A stretch of DNA of 64,000 nucleotides from Domibacillus epiphyticus (lineage in GTDB: Bacteria > Bacillota > Bacilli > Bacillales > Domibacillaceae). Position 1 is the stretch's first letter, and each line of letters begins with the position of its first letter. Under the pieces are notes generated by a model that was given only the letters and a program-made list of their open reading frames with translations, made no database searches and had not been told where the DNA came from. Location of the stretch: positions 124,001-188,000 of the forward strand of contig NZ_MSFI01000001.1 in NCBI RefSeq assembly GCF_001975785.1, in the 5' to 3' direction. Positions 57,552 to 64,000 of this stretch are shown in pieces. Position numbers and translations under genes: made by a program.

Positions 57552-57640
57552 AGTGCTTAACATTTTGAACCGCTGCTTGGCATAGCGAGTCTCCAACGCA
57601 TGCTCGGCTGACGGGGATGAAACAAATTAAAGGAGGAAGC
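57552..57640 (+). promoter_or_regulatory. S15-type leader of rpsO
   Basis: About 90 transcribed bases precede the rpsO binding site. The segment contains GAACCGCTGCTTGGC, GCGAGTCTCCAACGC and GCATGCTCGGCTGACGGGG. It resembles the structured rpsO leader of Bacillus/Geobacillus, through which S15 represses its own synthesis. I recognise it by sequence pattern; I have not modelled the fold. Confidence 0.65.
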
Positions 57641-57646
57641 AAAACA

Positions 57647-57916
57647 ATGGCATTATCACAAGAACGCAAAAACGAACTAATACAGGAGTACAGAACGCAT
57701 GAGTCCGATACTGGATCTCCAGAAGTGCAAATTGCTGTATTGACTGAACAAATCAACACTTTGAATGATCATTTACGCACGCATAAAAAAGACCATCATT
57801 CACGTCGTGGTCTTTTGAAAATGGTAGGTCGTCGCCGTAACTTGCTTACGTATCTTCGTAACAAGGACGTTGCACGCTACCGCGAGTTGATCCAAAAACT
57901 CGGTTTGCGCCGATAA
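57647..57916 (+). CDS. rpsO: Small ribosomal subunit protein uS15
   Basis: Binds 16S rRNA early in 30S assembly. The 89 residues include [60 protein letters not shown] and [15 protein letters not shown] 57647 follows AAGGAGG at 8 bases; the earlier in-frame ATG at 57617 is within the leader. Confidence 0.98.
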   Translation: MALSQERKNELIQEYRTHESDTGSPEVQIAVLTEQINTLNDHLRTHKKDHHSRRGLLKMVGRRRNLLTYLRNKDVARYRELIQKLGLRR

Positions 57917-57925
57917 TTCACGATG

Positions 57926-57950
57926 AAGCGGGATTTTTCCCGCTTTTTTG
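57926..57950 (+). terminator. Intrinsic terminator after rpsO
   Basis: An 8-bp stem (AAGCGGGA at 57926 with TCCCGCTT at 57938), followed by a run of T. It lies 10 bases after the rpsO stop. Confidence 0.9.
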
Positions 57951-57992
57951 TTAGGAAAAAAAACGTTTTTTAAATAAGAGAGGTGCAAATAA

Positions 57993-60110
57993 ATGGAGCA
58001 GGGAAAACAAGTATTTTCCATGGATTGGGCAGGGCGTGAGCTGACTGTCGAAGTTGGACAAATCGCTAAGCAGGCCAATGGATCAGCGTTAATTCGCTAC
58101 GGTGATACCGTTGTATTAAGCTCTGCAACTGCCTCAAAAGAAGCAAAAGCAGTAGATTTCTTTCCATTGACGGTTAACTATGAAGAACGCCTTTACGCGG
58201 TTGGGAAAATTCCCGGCGGATTTATTAAACGCGAAGGCCGTCCAAGTGAAAAAGCCACATTGGCGAGCCGCTTAATTGACCGGCCGATCCGTCCACTTTT
58301 TCCGGATGGTTTCCGTAATGAAATTCAAGTGATCAGCATGGTGATGAGTGTTGACCAAAACTGCTCATCTGAAGTCGCTGCGATGTTTGGTTCGTCTCTC
58401 GCACTTTCTGTTTCAGACATTCCGTTCGAAGGTCCGATTGCCGGTGTACAAGTAGGCCGGATTAACGGAAAATTCGTCATTAACCCAACTGTTGAACAGG
58501 CGGAACTAAGTGACATCGATTTGACGGTTGCCGGTACGAAAGAAGCGATTAACATGGTCGAAGCAGGTGCCAAAGAAGTTCCAGAAGAAGTGATGCTTGA
58601 AGCGATTATGTTTGGCCATGAGGAAATCCAACGATTAATTTCATTCCAAGAAGAAATTGTCGCAAAATGCGGAAAAGAAAAGCGCGAAGTTGAACTGTAT
58701 GAAAATGACAAAGAACTCGAAGCGAAAATCCGTACAATGTGCGAACAGGACATGATTCAAGCAATTCAAACCGCTGAAAAGCATGCGCGAGAAGAAGCGA
58801 TCAAAGAAGTAAAAGACGCTGTTAAAGCAGCACTTGAAGCAGAAGGTGCGGAAGAGGCACTCCGTGAAGCATCGGAAATTCTCGACAAAATTGTTAAAGA
58901 AGAAGTACGCCGTTTAATTACGGTGGAAAAAATTCGTCCGGATGGCCGTAAAATAAATGAAATCCGTCCGCTTGCATCGGAAACAACATTGCTTCCGCGC
59001 ACACACGGTTCCGCTATGTTTACACGTGGACAGACACAGGTGCTGAGCATTGCGACTCTAGGTGCTTTAGGCGACGTTCAAATTTTGGACGGACTCGGTG
59101 TGGAAGAGTCTAAACGTTTTATGCACCATTACAATTTCCCGTCCTTCAGCGTAGGGGAAACACGTCCGCTTCGCGCGCCAGGACGCCGTGAAATCGGTCA
59201 CGGTGCTCTAGGTGAACGTGCGCTTGAGCCAATAATCCCGGATGAAAAAGACTTCCCGTACACGATTCGTCTCGTGTCAGAAGTTCTTGAATCAAATGGT
59301 TCATCATCACAGGCAAGTATTTGTGCAAGTACGATGGCAATGATGGATGCGGGTGTGCCGATTAAAGCACCTGTTGCAGGTATCGCAATGGGTCTTGTGA
59401 AGTCAGGCGAACACTATACAGTCCTTAGCGATATTCAAGGCATGGAAGATCACTTGGGTGACATGGACTTTAAAGTAGCTGGTACAGCTAAAGGTGTTAC
59501 AGCGCTTCAAATGGATATTAAAATTGATGGCTTAAGCCGAGAAATTTTAGAAGAAGCATTGCAGCAAGCAAAAGAAGGAAGAATGCATATTTTAGAGCAT
59601 ATGCTGTCTGTCATCGACACGCCGCGTGCTGAATTGTCTGCATATGCACCAAAAATAATGACAATGACGATCAATCCTGACAAAATTCGCGATGTCATCG
59701 GACCAAGCGGGAAACAGATCAACAAAATCATTGAAGAAACGGGCGTTAAAATCGACATTGAACAGGATGGAACAGTCTTTATTTCATCCATTAATCAAGA
59801 AGACAATGAGCGTGCTAAGAAAATCATTGAAGACATCGTTCGTGAAGTTCAAGTTGGCGAGCTTTACATGGGGAAAGTAAAACGAATTGAAAAATTTGGT
59901 GCATTCGTTGAATTGTTTAAAGGAAAAGACGGACTTGTACACATTTCTGAACTAGCTGAAGAGCGCGTCGGCAAAGTGGAAGACGTTGTGAAAATAGGCG
60001 ATGAGTTCCTTGTAAAAGTCATCGCGATTGATAACCAGGGACGTGTAAACGTATCCCGTAAAGCGGTTTTGAAAGAGCAAAAAGAAAAAGAAGAAGCGGC
60101 AAAACAGTAA
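57993..60110 (+). CDS. pnp: Polyribonucleotide nucleotidyltransferase (PNPase)
   Basis: 3'-5' phosphorolytic exoribonuclease of mRNA decay. Two RNase PH domains are seen: the first with [20 protein letters not shown] and [20 protein letters not shown], the second with [20 protein letters not shown] and [23 protein letters not shown] domain ([20 protein letters not shown]) and S1 domain ([20 protein letters not shown]) finish the protein. It is 705 residues, equal to B. subtilis. GAGAGGTGC precedes the ATG. Confidence 0.98.
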   Translation: MEQGKQVFSMDWAGRELTVEVGQIAKQANGSALIRYGDTVVLSSATASKEAKAVDFFPLTVNYEERLYAVGKIPGGFIKREGRPSEKATLASRLIDRPIRPLFPDGFRNEIQVISMVMSVDQNCSSEVAAMFGSSLALSVSDIPFEGPIAGVQVGRINGKFVINPTVEQAELSDIDLTVAGTKEAINMVEAGAKEVPEEVMLEAIMFGHEEIQRLISFQEEIVAKCGKEKREVELYENDKELEAKIRTMCEQDMIQAIQTAEKHAREEAIKEVKDAVKAALEAEGAEEALREASEILDKIVKEEVRRLITVEKIRPDGRKINEIRPLASETTLLPRTHGSAMFTRGQTQVLSIATLGALGDVQILDGLGVEESKRFMHHYNFPSFSVGETRPLRAPGRREIGHGALGERALEPIIPDEKDFPYTIRLVSEVLESNGSSSQASICASTMAMMDAGVPIKAPVAGIAMGLVKSGEHYTVLSDIQGMEDHLGDMDFKVAGTAKGVTALQMDIKIDGLSREILEEALQQAKEGRMHILEHMLSVIDTPRAELSAYAPKIMTMTINPDKIRDVIGPSGKQINKIIEETGVKIDIEQDGTVFISSINQEDNERAKKIIEDIVREVQVGELYMGKVKRIEKFGAFVELFKGKDGLVHISELAEERVGKVEDVVKIGDEFLVKVIAIDNQGRVNVSRKAVLKEQKEKEEAAKQ

Positions 60111-60116
60111 TTTTTA

Positions 60117-60152
60117 AAAGCGTTGATCTCTTTTGCAGATCAGCGTTTTTTT
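60117..60152 (+). terminator. Intrinsic terminator after pnp
   Basis: A 12-bp stem with two G-T pairs (AAGCGTTGATCT with AGATCAGCGTTT), followed by TTTT. It starts seven bases after the pnp stop. Confidence 0.9.
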
Positions 60153-60243
60153 CTGGCATAAATGTGCTACATATGCTATTGTTATTCATTGGTATAACGA
60201 AAATGACATCCTGGTGAAACAGAATTAGGGGGACTTGATTACC

Positions 60244-61485
60244 TTGATAAAACGATTTACATGTAATAATGGTGTTACTATAGTGACGGAAGAAATTTCA
60301 ACTGTTCGCTCGGCAGCAATCGGTATTTGGATTGCGACCGGTTCACGGGACGAATCTCCGGAGCTAAATGGTATATCCCATTTCCTTGAACATATGTTCT
60401 TTAAAGGGACAGATACATTAAGTGCAAAGGAAATTGCTGAAAGTTTTGACAGCATCGGCGGTCAGGTTAATGCGTTTACGTCAAAAGAATATACGTGCTA
60501 CTATGCAAAAGTGCTCGATAATCATGCCGATCATGCATTAAATGTACTGTCAGACATGTTTTTCCATTCTAAATTCGAAGAAGAAGAGATGGAGAAAGAA
60601 AAAAATGTCATTTATGAAGAAATTAAAATGTATGAAGATGCACCTGACGATATTGTCCATGACTTATTAAGCAGAGCAGCATTCGGGAATCATCCGCTTG
60701 GTCTGCCGATACTAGGAACAGAAGAAACACTCGCTTCGTTTACACGTGATACGTTAAAGGACTATATGTATAACATGTATACTCCGGACCGAATTGTTAT
60801 TTCCATTGCCGGAAATATTGATGAAGAGATTGTCCGCAAAGCGGAAGCGCTTTTTGGTTCATACACAGGTGGAAAAGCGCAGTCTATGGCCGCACCGGTT
60901 CATTTTTTCCACGAGAAAAAGTCTCGCTCAAAAGAAACAGAGCAAGCACATTTGTGTCTAGGATTTGAAGGCATTCCAATTGGAGATAAAGACATTTACA
61001 ACTTAATTGTTATGAACAATATTATCGGCGGCAGTATGTCGAGCCGTTTGTTCCAGGAAGTACGTGAAGAGCGGGGTCTTGCTTATTCTGTTTATTCCTA
61101 TCATTCCTCATATAAGGATACCGGCTTAATTACATTTTACGGCGGAACCGGTGCCGGTCAGCTCGATGAATTGTACGAAACAATCGTCAATTCCATCAAG
61201 CTTGTGAAAGAAGAAGGCTTTACCGAAAAAGAACTGTATAATAGTAAAGAGCAGTTGAAAGGCAGCTTAATGCTGAGCCTGGAGAGTACAAACAGCCGGA
61301 TGAGCAGAAACGGGAAAAATGAGCTGCTTTTAAAACGTCACCGTTCACTTGATGAAATTGTTTCACTTATTGACAGTGTAACGAAAGACAGCATTGATCA
61401 GCTGGGCAGACAATTATTCGATAAACCATTTTCGGCATCATTGATCAGTCCTGATGGCAAATGGCCGACATCAGCAACAATCTGA
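60244..61485 (+). CDS. mlpA: M16-family zinc peptidase MlpA (YmxG)
   Basis: Processing-protease-like enzyme. The inverted zinc motif HFLEH lies in NGISHFLEHMFFKGTDTLSA, with the third-ligand region YEEIKMYEDAPDDIVHDLLS downstream. The C-terminal half has NNIIGGSMSSRLFQEVREER, GLAYSVYSYHSSY. TTG 60244 is preferred because GGGGG is about 11 bases upstream and the product then begins IKRFTCNNG as in B. subtilis; TTG 60235 sits too close to the binding site. It is 413 residues (B. subtilis 409). Confidence 0.93.
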   Translation: MIKRFTCNNGVTIVTEEISTVRSAAIGIWIATGSRDESPELNGISHFLEHMFFKGTDTLSAKEIAESFDSIGGQVNAFTSKEYTCYYAKVLDNHADHALNVLSDMFFHSKFEEEEMEKEKNVIYEEIKMYEDAPDDIVHDLLSRAAFGNHPLGLPILGTEETLASFTRDTLKDYMYNMYTPDRIVISIAGNIDEEIVRKAEALFGSYTGGKAQSMAAPVHFFHEKKSRSKETEQAHLCLGFEGIPIGDKDIYNLIVMNNIIGGSMSSRLFQEVREERGLAYSVYSYHSSYKDTGLITFYGGTGAGQLDELYETIVNSIKLVKEEGFTEKELYNSKEQLKGSLMLSLESTNSRMSRNGKNELLLKRHRSLDEIVSLIDSVTKDSIDQLGRQLFDKPFSASLISPDGKWPTSATI

Positions 61486-61488
61486 ATC

Positions 61489-61512
61489 CGCTAATTGCGG
61501 GTTCTTTTTTTA
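61489..61512 (+). terminator. Short terminator after mlpA
   Basis: CCGC-TAATT-GCGG is followed by GTTC and seven T residues. The stem is short, so efficiency may be moderate. Confidence 0.65.
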
Positions 61513-61526
61513 TAGCATAATAAAGG

Positions 61527-61554
61527 CACAGGGAAATAAACGTTTCATACAATA
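61527..61554 (+). promoter_or_regulatory. Sigma-K-type promoter of dpaA
   Basis: CAC (61527-61529), 16 bases, then CATACAATA (61546-61554), which fits the sigma-K consensus AC-N16-CATA-N3-TA. The -10 also fits sigma-E (CATACA-T), but no sigma-E -35 is seen. The dipicolinate operon of B. subtilis is made by sigma-K in the mother cell. Confidence 0.65.
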
Positions 61555-61586
61555 AAAAGAATACGTCGCAAATGGAGGAGATGAAG

Positions 61587-62456
61587 ATGAACGCAGTTAT
61601 ATTTGGCGGGGATGCAAGGCAATTGGAAATCAGCCGTATACTGTCAAAAAACGGTTATCACGTTTGGATGATTGGATTTAATCATATTGAGAAAATAGAC
61701 CATGCTGAACAGGTACATGTTGATAAACTGGAAAATCTTCCGATTGATCTATTCATTTTGCCTGTATCGGGTGTTAAAGAGGGCGGGGAGGTTGAATCAC
61801 CATATGCCGGCGATCCGCTTCTATTTACGAAAGAGATCGCATCACTGCTGCCGGAGAGATGTATCATCATAAGCGGCATCCATACCCCAGAACTCACTGA
61901 TATTGTTAAGCGTGAAATTCTCTATTTATTTGACCGTGAAGATGTCGCGATTCATAACTCAATTCCAACAGCAGAAGGGACGCTTTTGCTGGCGATAATG
62001 CACACACCGATTACGATCCATCGCTCAAATGTCGTCGTTGTCGGTTTAGGACGGGTTGGCTTGACAACAGCCCGGCTTTTCCAGCAAACGGGTGCTTTTG
62101 TCAAAACGGCAGTAAGAGAACCTGGGAAATTTGCCCGTGCAATTGAAATGGGGCTTGAGCCTTTTTATATGGAGGAACTCAATACTCATATTAAGAATGC
62201 GGATATTATCATCAATACGGTACCGTCACTTGTTTTAACAAAGGACGTCATTCAAAATATGAAAAAAAAGAGTTTGATCATTGATCTCGCTTCACAGCCT
62301 GGCGGCACAGATTTTGAAGCGGCGAAAAAAGCAGGTATTCAGGCCATTCATGCACTTGGTCTACCAGGGAAAACAGCGCCTGAAACGGCCGGGAAAATAC
62401 TCGGTCATGTCATAGTCGATGCTGCACGTGAATGGAAAAGGGAAAGGGGATTATAA
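61587..62456 (+). CDS. dpaA: Dipicolinate synthase subunit A (SpoVFA)
   Basis: With DpaB, oxidises dihydroxy-tetrahydrodipicolinate to dipicolinic acid, the spore-core chelator. The N-terminal Rossmann-like part is NAVIFGGDARQLEISRILSK. The NAD(P)-binding core is VVVVGLGRVGLTTARLFQQT (about residues 148-167). Also HALGLPGKTAPETAGKIL at the end. ATG 61587 is 6 bases from GGAGGAG; two earlier in-frame ATGs are too close to or inside this site. It is 289 residues (B. subtilis 297). Confidence 0.95.
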   Translation: MNAVIFGGDARQLEISRILSKNGYHVWMIGFNHIEKIDHAEQVHVDKLENLPIDLFILPVSGVKEGGEVESPYAGDPLLFTKEIASLLPERCIIISGIHTPELTDIVKREILYLFDREDVAIHNSIPTAEGTLLLAIMHTPITIHRSNVVVVGLGRVGLTTARLFQQTGAFVKTAVREPGKFARAIEMGLEPFYMEELNTHIKNADIIINTVPSLVLTKDVIQNMKKKSLIIDLASQPGGTDFEAAKKAGIQAIHALGLPGKTAPETAGKILGHVIVDAAREWKRERGL

Positions 62457-62459
62457 ATA

Positions 62460-63050
62460 GTGGAACTGTCTTTAACAGGACGCCGAATTGGCTTTGGGTT
62501 GACAGGCTCTCATTGTACATTTGAGGAAGTGGTCCCAATCGTCTTAAGGTTAAAAGAACTCGGCGCGAATGTCGTTCCGGTTGCGACTGCAACCGTTCAA
62601 AAAGAGGCGAGCCGCTTTGGATCGGCTGGCGAGTGGCTGCAAAAAGTGGAAGAAGCAGCCGGGAAAAAATCGATCGTGACGATACAAGATGCAGAACCGC
62701 TCGGTCCAAAAGAACCGCTTGATTGTATGGTTATCGCGCCAATGACAGGAAGTTCACTCAGCCGTTTTGCCAATGCTAACACGGATTCTCCAGTTTTAAT
62801 GGCGGCAAAAGCAACTCTCCGTAATGGCAGACCGGTTGTCCTTGCAGTATCGACAAATGATGGACTCGGGTTAAACAGCCATAACATTTTTAAACTGTTA
62901 AATACAAAGAACATTTTTTTCGTTCCTTTCGGACAGGACGATCCTTTCAAGAAACCGAATTCACTCGTTGCCAAAATGAACCTCATTCCAGAAACCGTTG
63001 CTGCCGCACTAAACTACCAGCAACTTCAGCCGCTGTTAAAAGAAAACTAA
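62460..63050 (+). CDS. dpaB: Dipicolinate synthase subunit B (SpoVFB)
   Basis: Flavoprotein subunit of dipicolinate synthase. Motifs are GRRIGFGLTGSHCTFEEVVP, MVIAPMTGSSLSRFANANTD and SPVLMAAKATLRNGRPVVLA. The length is 196 residues (B. subtilis 200). The start is GTG 62460, three bases after dpaA, with GGGAAAGGGGA upstream. No terminator is seen after it, so transcription into asd during sporulation is possible. Confidence 0.95.
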   Translation: MELSLTGRRIGFGLTGSHCTFEEVVPIVLRLKELGANVVPVATATVQKEASRFGSAGEWLQKVEEAAGKKSIVTIQDAEPLGPKEPLDCMVIAPMTGSSLSRFANANTDSPVLMAAKATLRNGRPVVLAVSTNDGLGLNSHNIFKLLNTKNIFFVPFGQDDPFKKPNSLVAKMNLIPETVAAALNYQQLQPLLKEN

Positions 63051-63131
63051 CACAGCTCCCCTTAAATTCCGTCTTTTTTATCGAACGAATGATTTTCTTC
63101 TTTTATTCATCCTTTAATGTGTTAAAATAAT

Positions 63132-63154
63132 GCTATTAATAGTATCGAGATACT
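63132..63154 (+). other. Dyad symmetries upstream of asd
   Basis: A perfect 10-base palindrome CTATTAATAG (63133-63142) is directly followed by GTATC-GA-GATAC (starting at 63142). A weak TAAAAT box lies just before, at about 63123. The element could be an operator, but no regulator can be named. The rest of the 63051-63234 gap is AT-rich, with no clear terminator. Confidence 0.35.
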
Positions 63155-63234
63155 TATTTTCACTATTAGCTATTATTCGACAACGTATCACATACGTAAA
63201 AATGAATCACTTATTCTGGAAGGGGAAGATTTAC

Positions 63235-64000
63235 ATGAGTAACAAAGGTTTTCACGTAGCCGTCGTAGGTGCGACGGGAGCGGTCGGGCAGCAAATGCTT
63301 AAAACACTGGAAGAGCGCAATTTTCCGATTAAGAAATTGACGCTTCTTTCTTCCGCCCGTTCAGCGGGAAAAACCGTTTCATTTAGAGGCGAAGACGTAA
63401 CGGTACAGGAAGCAAAACCGGAAAGTTTTGAAGGGATTGACATCGCATTGTTCTCAGCCGGCGGCAGTGTATCAAAGGCACTTGCTCCTGAAGCAGCAAA
63501 GCGTGGTGCTGTGGTCATCGACAATACAAGTGCATTCCGCATGGATCCGGAAGTTCCGCTAGTTGTACCTGAAGTGAATAAAGAAGATTTGCGCAGCCAT
63601 AAAGGCATCATTGCCAATCCAAACTGCTCAACGATTCAAATGCTCGTAGCACTAGAACCGATCCGTCAAGCTTATGGCTTGAAAAAAGTGATCGTGTCAA
63701 CGTACCAGGCAGTGTCCGGTGCGGGTGCACAAGCAGTAGAAGAGCTTTACAATCAAACAAAAGCAATCATTAATAACGAATCATTCGAACCGAAAATTTT
63801 GCCGGTTGGAAGCGATAAAAAGCACTATCAAATCGCTTTCAATGCGATACCGCAAATCGATAAGTTTGAAGATAATGGTTTTACATTTGAAGAAATGAAA
63901 ATGATTAACGAAACGAAAAAGATCATGCACATGGAAGATCTTCCTGTTGCAGCGACATGTGTGCGTTTGCCTGTTGCAACGGGTCACTCTGAATCACTTT
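63235..64000 (+). CDS. asd: Aspartate-semialdehyde dehydrogenase (3' end outside window)
   Basis: NADPH-dependent enzyme of the lysine, methionine, threonine and dipicolinate precursor pathway. The N-terminal motif is [20 protein letters not shown]. The catalytic cysteine lies in [20 protein letters not shown] (about residue 128). [20 protein letters not shown] and [15 protein letters not shown] follow. The visible part (255 residues) ends at the window edge; the full protein is about 345. It follows dpaB, as in Bacillus, and supplies the precursor for dipicolinate. AAGGGGAAG precedes the ATG. Confidence 0.97.
   Translation, partial: MSNKGFHVAVVGATGAVGQQMLKTLEERNFPIKKLTLLSSARSAGKTVSFRGEDVTVQEAKPESFEGIDIALFSAGGSVSKALAPEAAKRGAVVIDNTSAFRMDPEVPLVVPEVNKEDLRSHKGIIANPNCSTIQMLVALEPIRQAYGLKKVIVSTYQAVSGAGAQAVEELYNQTKAIINNESFEPKILPVGSDKKHYQIAFNAIPQIDKFEDNGFTFEEMKMINETKKIMHMEDLPVAATCVRLPVATGHSESL

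Noticed and set aside
1-64000. Mobile elements, CRISPR arrays, tRNA or rRNA genes, prophage
   Set aside because: No transposase or integrase other than XerC, no regular repeat array, and no RNA-gene sequence was found; gene order is that of a conserved chromosome core.

Overview
The window is a continuous stretch of a Gram-positive chromosome from a motile, endospore-forming Bacillaceae-type bacterium. The evidence is the Bacillus-type gene order, strong AGGAGG ribosome binding sites, frequent TTG/GTG starts, FliY and CheC/CheD chemotaxis, PolC-type polymerase and the sporulation pair dpaA/dpaB. The species cannot be named from sequence alone. Every gene is on the + strand, intergenic gaps are short (the largest, codY to flgB, is about 260 bases), and I see no tRNA, rRNA, CRISPR array, prophage or insertion sequence.

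Layout: (1) 1-8400, DNA processing and the codY operon: dprA (5' end outside the window), topA, trmFO, xerC, hslV, hslU, codY, closed by a strong terminator. (2) 8420-35546, the fla/che operon: rod/basal body (flgB, flgC, fliE, fliF), motor switch and export ATPase (fliG, fliH, fliI, fliJ), ylxF, hook assembly (fliK, flgD, a flagellar-operon protein, two tandem flgE genes), swrD, fliL, the switch/chemotaxis output (fliM, fliY, cheY), export gate (fliO, fliP, fliQ, fliR, flhB, flhA), flhF, flhG, then cheB, cheA, cheW, cheC, cheD. A terminator follows cheD. (3) 35557-37206, sigD with what looks like its own sigma-A promoter, a 99-residue protein of unknown function and swrB. (4) 37213-50755, translation, nucleotide and envelope genes: rpsB, tsf, pyrH, frr, uppS, cdsA, dxr, rseP, proS, polC. 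(5) 50756-60152, the rimP-nusA-ylxR-ylxQ-infB-rbfA-truB-ribF-rpsO-pnp block. (6) 60244-64000, mlpA, the dipicolinate synthase pair dpaA-dpaB behind a sigma-K-like promoter, and asd, which runs off the window end.

The genes are almost all recognisable housekeeping or motility functions. I do not see a clearly undescribed multi-gene system. The most interesting observations are local: a hairpin that appears to bring the Shine-Dalgarno of swrD next to its start codon; two tandem flgE genes of which the first has an AT-rich core; a doubled C-terminal module in FlgD; an infB that lacks the usual first IF2-N subdomain; sigD separated from fla/che by a terminator and a separate promoter; and structured leaders before rpsB, tsf, pyrH, rimP and rpsO. 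Compared with the Bacillus subtilis order, ylxP, ylxY and ymxH are missing.
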